Shown piece after piece: positions 6,500 to 13,987 of a DNA stretch of 14,951 nt. The DNA lies in NCBI GenBank assembly GCA_027293795.1, contig JAPYLE010000175.1, positions 1 through 14,951 on the forward strand. Direction: 5' to 3'. Source of the stretch: Rickettsia endosymbiont of Ixodes persulcatus. GTDB lineage: Bacteria > Pseudomonadota > Alphaproteobacteria > Rickettsiales > Rickettsiaceae. Both the position numbers and the translations under genes were made by a program. The notes beneath the pieces were generated by a model, which saw only the letters and a list, made by a program, of their open reading frames with translations, was not told the origin of the DNA and made no database searches. Within the stretch, counting starts at the first letter, position 1; every line of letters starts with the position of its first letter.

Positions 6500-7876
6500 A
6501 TGTTATTACGTTTAATTATAACACTATTTTTTATTATAAATTCTATTTGTGCATTTGCAGAAGCAGAAAAAGAACCTGAAAATAAAATATCGAATCAGGA
6601 AGCTTATAAGCAATTCCAAGACATATTTGAACGTATAGAAAAGGATTACGTACAGATACCAGATAGGCAAAAAATGATAGATGAAGCAATTAACGGTATG
6701 TTAAATTCGCTTGATCCTCATTCAAGCTATTATACCGATGAGGATTTAGAAGATATTTTTACTTTTACAAAAGGTGAATTCGGCGGAATTGGTGTTGAAA
6801 TAATGTATGATAGCGGAGTAATTAAGATAATATCTCCTATTGACGATTTACCGGCTTTCAAAGCAGGGCTTAAAGGCGGGGATTATATAGTAGGCGTGAA
6901 TGATGAGTTAGTCTCTACGCTTGGTCCTAATAAAGCTATAAAAGAAATGCGTGGTACACCCGGTACTAAGGTTAAATTGTTGATAATTAAGGAAGAAGAG
7001 GCAAAACCGCAAGAAATAGAACTTACTCGCGAAATAGTAAAAATCAAGCCGATAAAAGCACATTTAGAAAAAAATAATATTGCGTATGTACGTATAACTA
7101 CTTTTAATGAGTCAACAATTTCTGAGCTGAAGGCGGCAGTAAAGAAGTTAAAAACTGAAAGTAAAGATGATCTTAAAGGTATTATTCTTGATTTACGCAA
7201 TAATGCCGGAGGTATACTCGATCAAGCTATTGCCGTTAGTGATTATTTTATTGATTCCGGTGTAATTGTAACAACAAAAGGTAGAACTGCATCAAGTAAT
7301 AGTGAAACTAAAGCAAATGAGTTTTCGTTAAAAGCTCCCAAAGTACCTATGATAGTTTTAATAAACGGTAATTCTGCCTCTGCCTCGGAAATAGTTGCCG
7401 GAGCTTTGCAAGATCATAAAAGAGCAATAATACTTGGCACCAAGTCTTTCGGTAAAGGATCAGTCCAGGCTTTAACGCAAATCAATTCTAGGGCTGCCGT
7501 AAAACTCACCATATCTAAATATTACACCCCAAGTGGTCGTTCTATTCAAGCAGAAGGAATAGAGCCTGATATTATAATTGAGCTGGCAAAAGTCGAATAT
7601 CCTGAGATGAAAAAAATAGATAAGCGTTTTTCAGAGAGTTCTTTAAAAAATTACTTAAAGAATGATAATGAAAAAAATAAAGATAATTCATCTAAAAACA
7701 AAGATAGTAAAAAAGCAACAAAAGCCAAAAATAATAAGCAAGAAGAGAATGAATTATCGGAATTATACAAAAAAGATTATCAGTTTGCTCGTGCTTATGA
7801 TGTAATTACAGGATTGATTATTAATCAGAGGCTGGGAACAAGCGATGTTAAACAAGAAGATAAGGAGAAAGAGTAA
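6500..7876 (+). CDS. ctpA: C-terminal processing periplasmic protease, S41 family
   Basis: This 458-residue CtpA/Prc-type serine protease trims the C-termini of periplasmic and outer-membrane proteins. A Sec signal peptide covers residues 1-20 (ending CAFA). An N-terminal helical cap has LDPHSSYY (71-78). A PDZ domain (about 92-165, with GEFGGIGVE) binds substrate tails. The catalytic core has DLRNNAGG (231-238), NGNSASASEIVAGAL (289-303) and SFGKGSVQ (316-323). Serine 294 and lysine 319 form the expected Ser/Lys dyad, with the family's 25-residue spacing. The Lys/Asn-rich stretch 385-415 looks like a disordered linker, ahead of a conserved short tail (FARAYDVITGLI). GGAG at 6492-6495, four bases before the ATG, supports the start. 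It stands alone between repeats, so it is probably its own transcription unit. Confidence 0.92.
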   Translation: MLLRLIITLFFIINSICAFAEAEKEPENKISNQEAYKQFQDIFERIEKDYVQIPDRQKMIDEAINGMLNSLDPHSSYYTDEDLEDIFTFTKGEFGGIGVEIMYDSGVIKIISPIDDLPAFKAGLKGGDYIVGVNDELVSTLGPNKAIKEMRGTPGTKVKLLIIKEEEAKPQEIELTREIVKIKPIKAHLEKNNIAYVRITTFNESTISELKAAVKKLKTESKDDLKGIILDLRNNAGGILDQAIAVSDYFIDSGVIVTTKGRTASSNSETKANEFSLKAPKVPMIVLINGNSASASEIVAGALQDHKRAIILGTKSFGKGSVQALTQINSRAAVKLTISKYYTPSGRSIQAEGIEPDIIIELAKVEYPEMKKIDKRFSESSLKNYLKNDNEKNKDNSSKNKDSKKATKAKNNKQEENELSELYKKDYQFARAYDVITGLIINQRLGTSDVKQEDKEKE

Positions 7877-7917
7877 TGTCATTCTCTGTCATTTCCGGCT
7901 TTGTTGCATGGATCCCT

Positions 7918-8055
7918 ATGTCATTCCCGCGTAGGCGGGAATCTAGGAAATAACCTTAATATTAGTACAAAAATTATATATTAATTAACAAAATAAACCT
8001 AAAAAACAAGTTTTTTATAGGTTTTACTGGATTCCCGCCTACGCGGGAATGACAT
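7918..8055. repeat. Nested palindromic repeat with 26-bp perfect arms
   Basis: The left arm 7918-7943 and the right arm 8030-8055 are exact reverse complements over 26 bp. Each arm is itself a hairpin (ATTCCCGC, linker, GCGGGAAT), the same unit as the single palindrome at 2260-2289. The interior holds a third stem, AACCT...AGGTT (7996-8023), around an A run and a T run. The phrase TTGTTGCATGG just upstream (7901-7911) is repeated at 13640-13650 before another copy. The unit fills most of the 256-base gap between ctpA and the kinase gene and may end transcripts from the left. Confidence 0.85.
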
Positions 8056-8132
8056 CCTGAACGTTCGTACAATAGAGGGGGTAAGCCACAGGGTGATATC
8101 GGTTGAGCTAAAAACAACTACTAGGTCTCGTA

Positions 8133-9626
8133 ATGAACCATAATAAGTATATAGTCAGATTATCATTCATTATATTGTTCCTTAATATTGTCATAAATAT
8201 GATGTTTTACCGTTATTTTATGATAAAAGAAATGATAGTAAAACACGTAGCTTTGGAACATACTAAAATTGTGGAACTTTACACTGATAATATTTGGAAT
8301 ACTCATCAGAACGTAATCAGTAAATTACATAAATTCGGTTATTTAAAATTATTACAAGATCAAGAGTTTATTGATTTTGCAAAGATTACCGCTCAATGGT
8401 TCACCAACCTTAATATTAATATTTCTCTCTACGATCTTAAAGGTAATAAATTCATCACTAGTAATATGTTACATATGTATAGTGTTGAAAACTATAAAGA
8501 TAATAGTTTGGTTGAGATAGCCACCACAAAAATCGATAAATTTTTTTTAAAGTCTTTTACTTCAAAAGCTCCGCTTCGAGATGCTTTTGAAGGTATTACA
8601 AGTCATATATTATTACCAAGGGTAGTAATAGAAAATGAGAGTGACTTAACAGTGGAAGAAGCTTCTTTTGTTACTAGCTATATCCCTGTTATAGATAATA
8701 ATTTAGATTTTTCCGTAGCTGCAGTATTTGAGATTAATAATAATATTACCAACCAGTGGCAAAATATAACATCTCTTGAGCAAAAGGTTTTTATAACTTT
8801 TATTATTATTTTTATAATATTCTGCACTATAATTATTAGTAATACTAACTATGCTAGACAAATTATTGAGGAGCAGCTTGAAACAAATAGAAATTTAAAA
8901 GCTCAAATAGTAAAGGTAGAAAAAACCAGCTCTTCAAATACAAAGTTTTTTGCTAATATTAGTCATGAGTTGCGTACACCACTTAATGCTATAATAGGTT
9001 TTTCGGAAATTCTTATGTCGGAAAGGGACGCAGAAAAAAGTAAGAATTATATTAAAGATATAAATGATGCCGGTAAACATTTACTTAGTATGATTAATGA
9101 TATTTTAGATCTTTCTAAAGCTTCTGCCGATAAATTAAAAGTAGATAGTATAGATCTTGATTTAAATAAATTAATTAGTTCTTCGCTGATACTTGTTAAG
9201 CCTCGTGCCGATCAAGCCGAAGTGGCTTTAATTAGTAAATTGCCGAAAGAGCATGTTGTTATAAAGGCTAATCCAAAAAGGCTAAAACAAGTATTCTTAA
9301 ATCTTTTATCAAATGCCGTGAAATTTACAAATTCCGGAGGAAGTGTTACTATTGCACTTGAAAAAGACGAGTTAGTAAAATTAGTATATATAAAAGTTAT
9401 AGATACCGGCATCGGTATTGAGGAAAAAGATATTCCAAAAACTTTGTCGGCGTTCGGTCAAATTGATAGTGAGTTTAGTCGAAAATATGAGGGTACCGGT
9501 CTTGGGTTGCCGCTTACTAAAAAGTTGGTTGAACTTATGAACGGTAAATTTGATTTGCAAAGTAAGATAAATGAAGGTACCACCGTAACAATAACTTTTA
9601 CATATGACGGTAGTATTGAAATATAG
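8133..9626 (+). CDS. pleC: Membrane sensor histidine kinase, PleC/DivJ type
   Basis: The 497-residue kinase has two membrane segments (about 8-28 and 218-237) around a periplasmic sensor region of roughly 190 residues. I see no HAMP or PAS domain; a short coiled stretch (240-265) leads into HisKA. The H-box is FFANISHELRTPLNAI with phospho-accepting H278. The catalytic domain shows the N-box (about 384-398, LNLLSNAVKF), DTGIG (424-428), the F-box FGQIDSEFSRKYEG and GTGLGLPLTKKL (454-465). The F-box to G2 wording is closest to the PleC/DivJ group, which controls DivK and the cell-cycle circuit in Caulobacter. The kinase call is firm and the pleC name is an inference. No response regulator is adjacent, as is usual for this group. 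ATG 8133 lacks a strong ribosome site. The stop codon abuts a palindromic repeat. Confidence 0.8.
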   Translation: MNHNKYIVRLSFIILFLNIVINMMFYRYFMIKEMIVKHVALEHTKIVELYTDNIWNTHQNVISKLHKFGYLKLLQDQEFIDFAKITAQWFTNLNINISLYDLKGNKFITSNMLHMYSVENYKDNSLVEIATTKIDKFFLKSFTSKAPLRDAFEGITSHILLPRVVIENESDLTVEEASFVTSYIPVIDNNLDFSVAAVFEINNNITNQWQNITSLEQKVFITFIIIFIIFCTIIISNTNYARQIIEEQLETNRNLKAQIVKVEKTSSSNTKFFANISHELRTPLNAIIGFSEILMSERDAEKSKNYIKDINDAGKHLLSMINDILDLSKASADKLKVDSIDLDLNKLISSSLILVKPRADQAEVALISKLPKEHVVIKANPKRLKQVFLNLLSNAVKFTNSGGSVTIALEKDELVKLVYIKVIDTGIGIEEKDIPKTLSAFGQIDSEFSRKYEGTGLGLPLTKKLVELMNGKFDLQSKINEGTTVTITFTYDGSIEI

Positions 9627-9809
9627 GCATTGCAAAATAAGAGTTGATAGCTTAAAAATTCTACGTCATTACGAGGAAAAACTATAAGTTTTGACGAAGT
9701 AAGAAAGAAAAAAATGCTAATTCGTAGTATTTTTTGTTATTTTTCTGGATTGCCACACTCCTTTTAGTCGCGTAGCTCATGACGAAATCTATAGTTATTA
9801 GGCAATGCC
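9626..9809. repeat. Degenerate long palindromic repeat, CGTCATTACGAG family
   Basis: The outer arms GGCATTGC (9626-9633) and GCAATGCC (9802-9809) are exact reverse complements. Inner arms are CGTCATTACGAG (9664-9675) and CGTAGCTCATGACG (9771-9784), with CTGGATTGCCAC (9745-9756) between them, a phrase I associate with rickettsial intergenic repeats. It fills most of the gap between the kinase and cpoB genes. The last base of the kinase stop codon TAG is the first base of the outer arm. Confidence 0.55.
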
Positions 9810-9877
9810 AAAAAATTATGTAGAATATTAAAAAATTTTCGGTATTATAAGAAACGTTATAAATTTTTAAAAAATAT

Positions 9878-10615
9878 ATGAAACTGATTATCTTATTATT
9901 TACTTTTTTATTTTCTATGGTTGCTTTCGGAGAAAGCGAAACTATTAAAGGAAAGCCTTTAAAATATGCAGCAAATAATGATTTTGAAAATAGGCTAGAT
10001 GAACAGGAACAAGAAATCAGAAGATTAATCGGTAAAGTTGAGGTTTTACAGCACAAAATTGATATGTTAACGCAAAACTCAAATATTCCAAATCAAGAAG
10101 AAAATACTGAAATTTCAGAAGGTCATAATTCAAAAAGCCAAGACGTTTTTGATGTAGCTTTGCTAAAAGATACGCCTGATACCGCTTCTAAAAAACCCAT
10201 TACGGTTAATAAAGATATAGCTCTCGATAAGCAAGCTTATGATTTGGCTCTAGCTGCTTATAAAGATAATAAGCTTACTGAAGCAAAAGATAAATTAAAA
10301 AATTTTATCCAAAAATATCCTAACAGTTCGCTAATTAGTAATGCTTATTTTTGGTACGGGGAATGCTTCTTTAAACAAAAAGATTATAACGGAGCAGCGG
10401 TTAACTATTTAAAAGGCTATAAAGAGTTACCGAAAGGGGCAAAATCTTCCGATGGGTTATTGAAGTTAGCACTTTCCTTAGGTGAACTAAAAAAAACTCA
10501 GGAAGCATGTAATATGCTTGCTAAGCTTAATAAGGAATTTCCAACTAATAGAACGGCTGCATCCAAGAAAATGACAGAAGATGCTAAGGTCAAATTTGGC
10601 TGTAAAAATAAATAA
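9878..10615 (+). CDS. cpoB: Cell division coordinator CpoB (YbgF)
   Basis: This 245-residue periplasmic protein of the Tol-Pal and peptidoglycan-synthesis link coordinates outer-membrane constriction with septal wall growth. A Sec signal peptide covers residues 1-18 (ending VAFG). A coiled coil (about 35-66, DEQEQEIRRLIGKVEVLQHKI) matches the trimerising YbgF N-terminus. A loose linker (67-115) precedes a C-terminal TPR domain (118-245) with the family phrases AYDLALAAYKDNKLTEAKD, ISNAYFWYGECFFKQKDY and ALSLGELKKTQEACNML. In many proteobacteria it follows tolB-pal. Here it leads a run with the yfgM-like gene and bamB (gaps of 12 and 22 bases), so the three are probably co-transcribed. The start is the ATG directly before the signal peptide. 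Confidence 0.9.
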   Translation: MKLIILLFTFLFSMVAFGESETIKGKPLKYAANNDFENRLDEQEQEIRRLIGKVEVLQHKIDMLTQNSNIPNQEENTEISEGHNSKSQDVFDVALLKDTPDTASKKPITVNKDIALDKQAYDLALAAYKDNKLTEAKDKLKNFIQKYPNSSLISNAYFWYGECFFKQKDYNGAAVNYLKGYKELPKGAKSSDGLLKLALSLGELKKTQEACNMLAKLNKEFPTNRTAASKKMTEDAKVKFGCKNK

Positions 10616-10627
10616 AAATAATAAAAT

Positions 10628-11290
10628 ATGACTGATATTTTAGACGAAGTATTTAGTGATCAAAATGAAGAAAAAAGGTTAATTTTTTTCAAAAAGCTTT
10701 TACCTATAATAATAATCATTTCTATAATAGCTATTACTATAATGGTTGTTATTAATAATAATAAAGATAAAAGAATTAAAAATAACCAAAAAAACGGAGA
10801 TATTCTTGTTAAAACCGTTGGTTTGGAAACAATAAAAGATAATGGAGAATTAGCTTTTAATACTTTAGAGAATTTAGTTACTACTAGTAATACTAGAATA
10901 AAAGAAATAGCTGCATTAGAACAAGTAGCTATAAAGATTTCGGAAAAAAAATATTCAGAAGCGCAAGACCTGCTTAATAAAATTATTGAAAATAAAGAAT
11001 ATTCCGAAGTTTCTACTTCTTATGCACGTATTTCATGGTGTGGCCTTGTCATTGATGATCAAAATCTAGATATTCAAGATAAAGAAAAATTGACAAAATA
11101 TTTAAACTATTTTGATGATGAGAAAAAACCTTTTTGGGCTACGGCAACTATTATGAAAGCTATGTGGGATATTAAGAATAATATGAGACCGCAAGCAGAA
11201 AAAAATCTAAAAAATTTATTAATTTCAAATAATGTATCTGATTTATTAAAAGATCAGGCTAAGGCTCTGCTCGTAAATTTAAATAAATAA
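10628..11290 (+). CDS. YfgM-like membrane-anchored TPR protein
   Basis: This 220-residue protein has a charged cytoplasmic N-terminus (1-22), one strong membrane anchor of Ile/Val-rich residues (about 23-43) and a periplasmic helical-repeat domain (about 60-220). Phrases such as IKEIAALEQVAIKISEKKYSEAQDLLNKII fit the TPR-like domain of the YfgM family. YfgM contacts the SecYEG translocon and periplasmic chaperones in E. coli, and its gene sits immediately before bamB there, exactly as here. Sequence conservation is low in this family, so the call rests on topology plus neighbours. The gene starts 12 bases after cpoB stops and is probably in the same operon. It could be annotated only as a TPR-repeat protein by a cautious reader. 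Confidence 0.78.
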   Translation: MTDILDEVFSDQNEEKRLIFFKKLLPIIIIISIIAITIMVVINNNKDKRIKNNQKNGDILVKTVGLETIKDNGELAFNTLENLVTTSNTRIKEIAALEQVAIKISEKKYSEAQDLLNKIIENKEYSEVSTSYARISWCGLVIDDQNLDIQDKEKLTKYLNYFDDEKKPFWATATIMKAMWDIKNNMRPQAEKNLKNLLISNNVSDLLKDQAKALLVNLNK

Positions 11291-11302
11291 TAATTTGTAC
11301 TT

Positions 11303-11308
11303 AAGGAA
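11303..11308 (+). promoter_or_regulatory. Ribosome binding site that sets the bamB start
   Basis: AAGGAA at 11303-11308 lies four bases before ATG 11313. The alternative in-frame TTG at 11295 is upstream of this site and would place MYLRKN before the lipoprotein signal. The downstream ATG therefore fits both the ribosome site and the signal peptide. Confidence 0.6.
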
Positions 11309-11312
11309 AAAT

Positions 11313-12554
11313 ATGACAAAAAAAATAGCACTTCTGTTATTACCATTTATTTTAATTTCATGTAACGGGCTTGGACCGAAAAGGGTAAAAAATATTGTTG
11401 AACTTACTCCTAAATTATCAATGCAAACTAATGAGCCGATATATTTAGATTCTAATGCAAATATATATGCATTTAATGTAAATATGCTTAAGAATAAACA
11501 GTATAGTTTCGCTAGAAGCAAAACAATTACCGAGCCGGTTTTTATAGGCGATATGATTTATGCATTGGATATTAGATCAAATATTTCTGCGTTTTCTATA
11601 GAGAAAAATAAGATTATTTGGTCTTATAATTTAAGTAGACATAAAAAAGATAATTATATAGGTGGCGGAATTTTACATTATAACGGAAAGCTATACGTAA
11701 CATACGGTTCAAGATTGTTAGTAGTACTAGATGCAAAATCAGGTTATGAAATAATTAGAAAAGAACTTCCGGATATTATTAGAATTAAGCCTGTTGTGCT
11801 AAATGATAATACTGTCTTGGTGCAAACTATCAGTAATCAAACAATTGCTTTAAATGCAGAAACTTTAAAAACCGTATGGGAGCATGAAAGCCTTGTGGAA
11901 GTTTTATCGGCTAGTTATTTTATGACGCCGATAGTACAACATGAAAATGTAATAGTAACTTATAATTCCGGGCAAGTACTTGCCTTAAATATAAAAAACG
12001 GTGAAGTAAGATGGAATTTTGAGTTTGCAAATCTTAGCGATCACATAGCTATACCGAATTTTGACGAATCAAGTATTTTATGTACACCCGTTCATGATAA
12101 TATGAATTTATATATAGCAACCGGTCTTGGTAAGCTTATTAAACTGAGTACAGCAACCGGCAGTGTGATTTGGCAGGTAAATGCAGAGGATATCCAATCA
12201 ATGTCTTTAATCGGTAATAGTCTATTTGTAACAAATAATGCAAGACAAATAGCAGCATTTAATCCTGAAACGGGGAAGGTAAAGTTTGTAGCTGATTTAA
12301 ATGATGGGAAAGATCCTAAGAAACTAAAATCTGCTACTTTTTTAGCACCTTTTGTTGGAGTTGATAATAACAATAAGCGAAGTTTAAATGTTATTTCCGT
12401 TAACGGTGTTTTATATAGTTTTGACATTGATAATAATGGATTAAACATGATGCCTCATATCGGCAAAATTATAAAGAATATTCGTTATTATGGTTTAAGT
12501 ACAAATAATCATCTATATTTCTCTACTGAGAGAAAGATAATATTCGGGAAGTAA
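11313..12554 (+). CDS. bamB: Outer-membrane assembly lipoprotein BamB
   Basis: BamB is the beta-propeller lipoprotein of the BAM machine, which folds porins and autotransporters into the outer membrane. From ATG 11313 the product is 413 residues. It has a lipoprotein signal peptide (1-16) and lipobox LISC, with Cys17 as the lipidation site. The rest is made of PQQ-like propeller blades, seen as repeated units such as DAKSGYEIIRKELP, ALNAETLKTVWEHES, ALNIKNGEVRWNFEF, LSTATGSVIWQVNAED and AFNPETGKVKFVADL. That pattern, the lipobox and the YfgM-like neighbour identify it. The length is near that of E. coli BamB (about 390). Der (EngA), which often follows bamB in gammaproteobacteria, is not downstream; ribosomal protein genes are. 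Confidence 0.9.
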   Translation: MTKKIALLLLPFILISCNGLGPKRVKNIVELTPKLSMQTNEPIYLDSNANIYAFNVNMLKNKQYSFARSKTITEPVFIGDMIYALDIRSNISAFSIEKNKIIWSYNLSRHKKDNYIGGGILHYNGKLYVTYGSRLLVVLDAKSGYEIIRKELPDIIRIKPVVLNDNTVLVQTISNQTIALNAETLKTVWEHESLVEVLSASYFMTPIVQHENVIVTYNSGQVLALNIKNGEVRWNFEFANLSDHIAIPNFDESSILCTPVHDNMNLYIATGLGKLIKLSTATGSVIWQVNAEDIQSMSLIGNSLFVTNNARQIAAFNPETGKVKFVADLNDGKDPKKLKSATFLAPFVGVDNNNKRSLNVISVNGVLYSFDIDNNGLNMMPHIGKIIKNIRYYGLSTNNHLYFSTERKIIFGK

Positions 12555-12570
12555 ATAGATTATATTTAAC

Positions 12571-12600
12571 TTGACAAATGGCAGGTATTAATGCTATTAA
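12571..12600 (+). promoter_or_regulatory. Strong sigma-70 promoter for rplM-rpsI
   Basis: A consensus -35, TTGACA (12571-12576), lies 18 bases before TATTAA (12595-12600), which is preceded by TGC to give an extended -10. It sits in the 97-base gap between bamB and rplM and leaves a leader of about 45 nt. This is the best promoter match in the window and fits a ribosomal-protein operon. Confidence 0.7.
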
Positions 12601-12651
12601 GTATGTTTCTTAAGTCTTTATTTAAAAAATTAAAATTAAAAAGATACTATT

Positions 12652-13119
12652 GTGAAAACTTATTCTGCAAAACCATCGGAAATTGAAAAGAAATGGTGGG
12701 TTATAGACGCAAAAAATATTGTACTCGGACGACTCGCTAGCAGAGTTTCTAATATGCTACGCGGTAAGCATAAACCTAGCTTTACTCCTCATTTAGATTG
12801 TGGTGATAATATAATCATAATAAATGCAGAGCATGTAAAATTAACAGGTAAAAAAGCGAATCCCAAAGATGGAAAAATATATTACAGACATACAGGATTT
12901 CCAGGGGGGATTAAAGATACTACGGCAGGTGAAATCTTAAGCGGTAAACACCCTGAGAGAGTTATTAAAATGGCTGTAAAAAGAATGATTACAAGAAATG
13001 CTTTAGGTGCTAAGCAAATGAGTAATTTGTATGTTTATGCAAATAGTGATCATCCTCATGTAGGACAGCAGCCTGCAATTTATGATTTTGCAAGCCAAAA
13101 TCCAAAAAATAAAAAGTAA
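12652..13119 (+). CDS. rplM: 50S ribosomal protein L13
   Basis: This 155-residue L13 is a large-subunit protein that binds 23S rRNA early in assembly. Family phrases are WWVIDAKNIVLGRLASRVSNMLRGKHKPSFTPH near the N-terminus, GDNIIIINAEHVKLTGKK in the middle, and the Y-R-H-TGFPGG stretch and HPERVIKMAVKRMITRN later. It is slightly longer than the E. coli protein (142) owing to the C-terminal tail. The start is GTG at 12652, chosen because the conserved protein begins there. rpsI follows after 6 bases, the usual L13-S9 pair. Confidence 0.96.
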   Translation: MKTYSAKPSEIEKKWWVIDAKNIVLGRLASRVSNMLRGKHKPSFTPHLDCGDNIIIINAEHVKLTGKKANPKDGKIYYRHTGFPGGIKDTTAGEILSGKHPERVIKMAVKRMITRNALGAKQMSNLYVYANSDHPHVGQQPAIYDFASQNPKNKK

Positions 13120-13125
13120 TTACCT

Positions 13126-13611
13126 ATGACAAAGTTAAAGATTAAAACAGACAAGCCATTAACTAAAGAAGTTCTAACCTCTGAGAAGCTAGTAGTAAAA
13201 GCACATAAAGAAAAAATAGATAATTCAGGCAAGTTTTATGCTACAGGGAAAAGAAAAAATGCTATAGCACGAGTATGGCTTAAAGTAGGAAAAGGAAAAA
13301 TAGCTGTTAATAAAAAAACAATAGACCAGTATTTTCCTTCTGAAACTTATGTGAAAACGATCTTACAACCTTTTGTTTTAACAAAAACTATCGATCAGTA
13401 TGATGTAATTTGTACTGTTAGAGGTGGAGGAATTTCAGGACAAAAAGGAGCCATTTTACATGGGATTTCTAAAGCTCTAGATAAATCTGCTCCGGATTTT
13501 CATGCTATTTTGCGTAAAGGCGGTCTTTTAACACGTGATTCTAGAGTAGTAGAGCGTAAGAAATACGGACAGCGTAAAGCACGTAAGAAAACACAATTCT
13601 CTAAACGTTAA
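13126..13611 (+). CDS. rpsI: 30S ribosomal protein S9
   Basis: This 161-residue S9 is a small-subunit head protein whose C-terminal tail reaches the P-site tRNA. The conserved body starts at about residue 37 with FYATGKRKNAIARVWLK and includes VRGGGISGQKGAILHGISKAL and the basic end RDSRVVERKKYGQRKARKKTQFSKR, whose SKR terminus is the tRNA contact. The roughly 30-residue Lys-rich N-terminal extension is absent from the 130-residue E. coli protein but occurs in alphaproteobacterial S9. It is co-transcribed with rplM (6-base gap). Confidence 0.96.
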   Translation: MTKLKIKTDKPLTKEVLTSEKLVVKAHKEKIDNSGKFYATGKRKNAIARVWLKVGKGKIAVNKKTIDQYFPSETYVKTILQPFVLTKTIDQYDVICTVRGGGISGQKGAILHGISKALDKSAPDFHAILRKGGLLTRDSRVVERKKYGQRKARKKTQFSKR

Positions 13612-13655
13612 GATAAAATTTAAGGTTTGGCTATTGCCATTGTTGCATGGCTCTA

Positions 13656-13685
13656 ATATCATTCCCGCAAAAGCGGGAATGATAT
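13656..13685. repeat. Short palindromic repeat after rpsI, ATTCCCGC variant
   Basis: A 13-bp perfect stem, ATATCATTCCCGC (13656-13668) with its reverse complement (13673-13685), has the loop AAAA. The arm differs from that at 2260 by A for G at the third base, and the change is matched in both arms, so the stem is kept. TTGTTGCATGG upstream (13640-13650) is shared with the copy near 7901. It lies 45 bases after rpsI and may end that operon, although no T run follows. The remainder of 13612-13743 shows only a plausible -10 (TATATT, 13727-13732) for the tRNA. Confidence 0.75.
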
Positions 13686-13743
13686 AGAATACTTACAACA
13701 ACTTTAGTTAGCAATATCTGTAACGATATATTATTTCTCCCCT

Positions 13744-13820
13744 GGCGGGGTAGCTCAGTTGGTTAGAGCGACGGAATCATAATCCGTGTGTCGGGGGTTC
13801 AAATCCCTCCCTCGCTACCA
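13744..13820 (+). tRNA. tRNA-Met (CAT), elongator
   Basis: The 77 nt fold as a complete cloverleaf: acceptor GGCGGGG, D arm with AGCTCAGTTGGTTAGAGC, anticodon stem ACGGA/TCCGT around loop ATCATAA (anticodon CAT at 13778-13780), T arm with GGGGGTTCAAATCCCTC, and an encoded CCA. The initiator is excluded because the anticodon stem lacks the three G-C pairs of tRNA-fMet. A minor isoleucine tRNA with modified CAT is possible in principle, but the acceptor and D arm look like alphaproteobacterial elongator tRNA-Met. The acceptor contains two G-U pairs (1-72 and 5-68). Confidence 0.93.
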
Positions 13821-13892
13821 TTCATCCGTCTTTTTGAAAGTTCTAGTTTTTAATAAAATTTTGTATAAGATAAATGTATAAATGTTTTATAT

Positions 13893-13981
13893 TAGGCTCT
13901 GTGAAGATTTCTAAAAAGATTTAATTTCCACTAAAAAATATCTTAGAATAACAAATCAATTAGAAACTTTCACAGAGCCTA
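13893..13981. mobile_element. 85-bp MITE-like element with TA target duplication
   Basis: Between two TA dinucleotides (13893-13894 and 13980-13981) lies a unit starting GGCTCTGTGAA and ending TTCACAGAGCC. Counting inward, 20-nt terminal inverted repeats match at 18 positions (GGCTCTGTGAA, two mismatches, TTTCTAA). There is no coding capacity. The TA flanks fit movement by an IS630/Tc1-mariner-type transposase. Its ends differ from the visible left end of the IS630-type element at 14821, so that element is not obviously its parent. Its right end is 8 bases before the ATG of the broken dipeptidase gene. Confidence 0.7.
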
Positions 13982-13987
13982 GCATTT

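Noticed and set aside
6883..7200. 105-codon minus-strand open frame inside ctpA
   Set aside because: It is fully contained in a well-supported protease gene, has no domain and looks like a mirror frame in AT-rich DNA.
9682..10056. 124-codon minus-strand open frame across the palindromic repeat and the start of cpoB
   Set aside because: It spans repeat sequence and the cpoB signal peptide and coiled coil in antisense, with no coding signs.
12092..12448. 118-codon minus-strand open frame inside bamB
   Set aside because: It overlaps confirmed propeller blades and shows no family features of its own.
13778..13780. Initiator tRNA-fMet or tRNA-Ile with lysidine-modified CAT
   Set aside because: The anticodon stem lacks the three G-C pairs of initiators, and the acceptor and D arm match elongator tRNA-Met better than the minor isoleucine tRNA.
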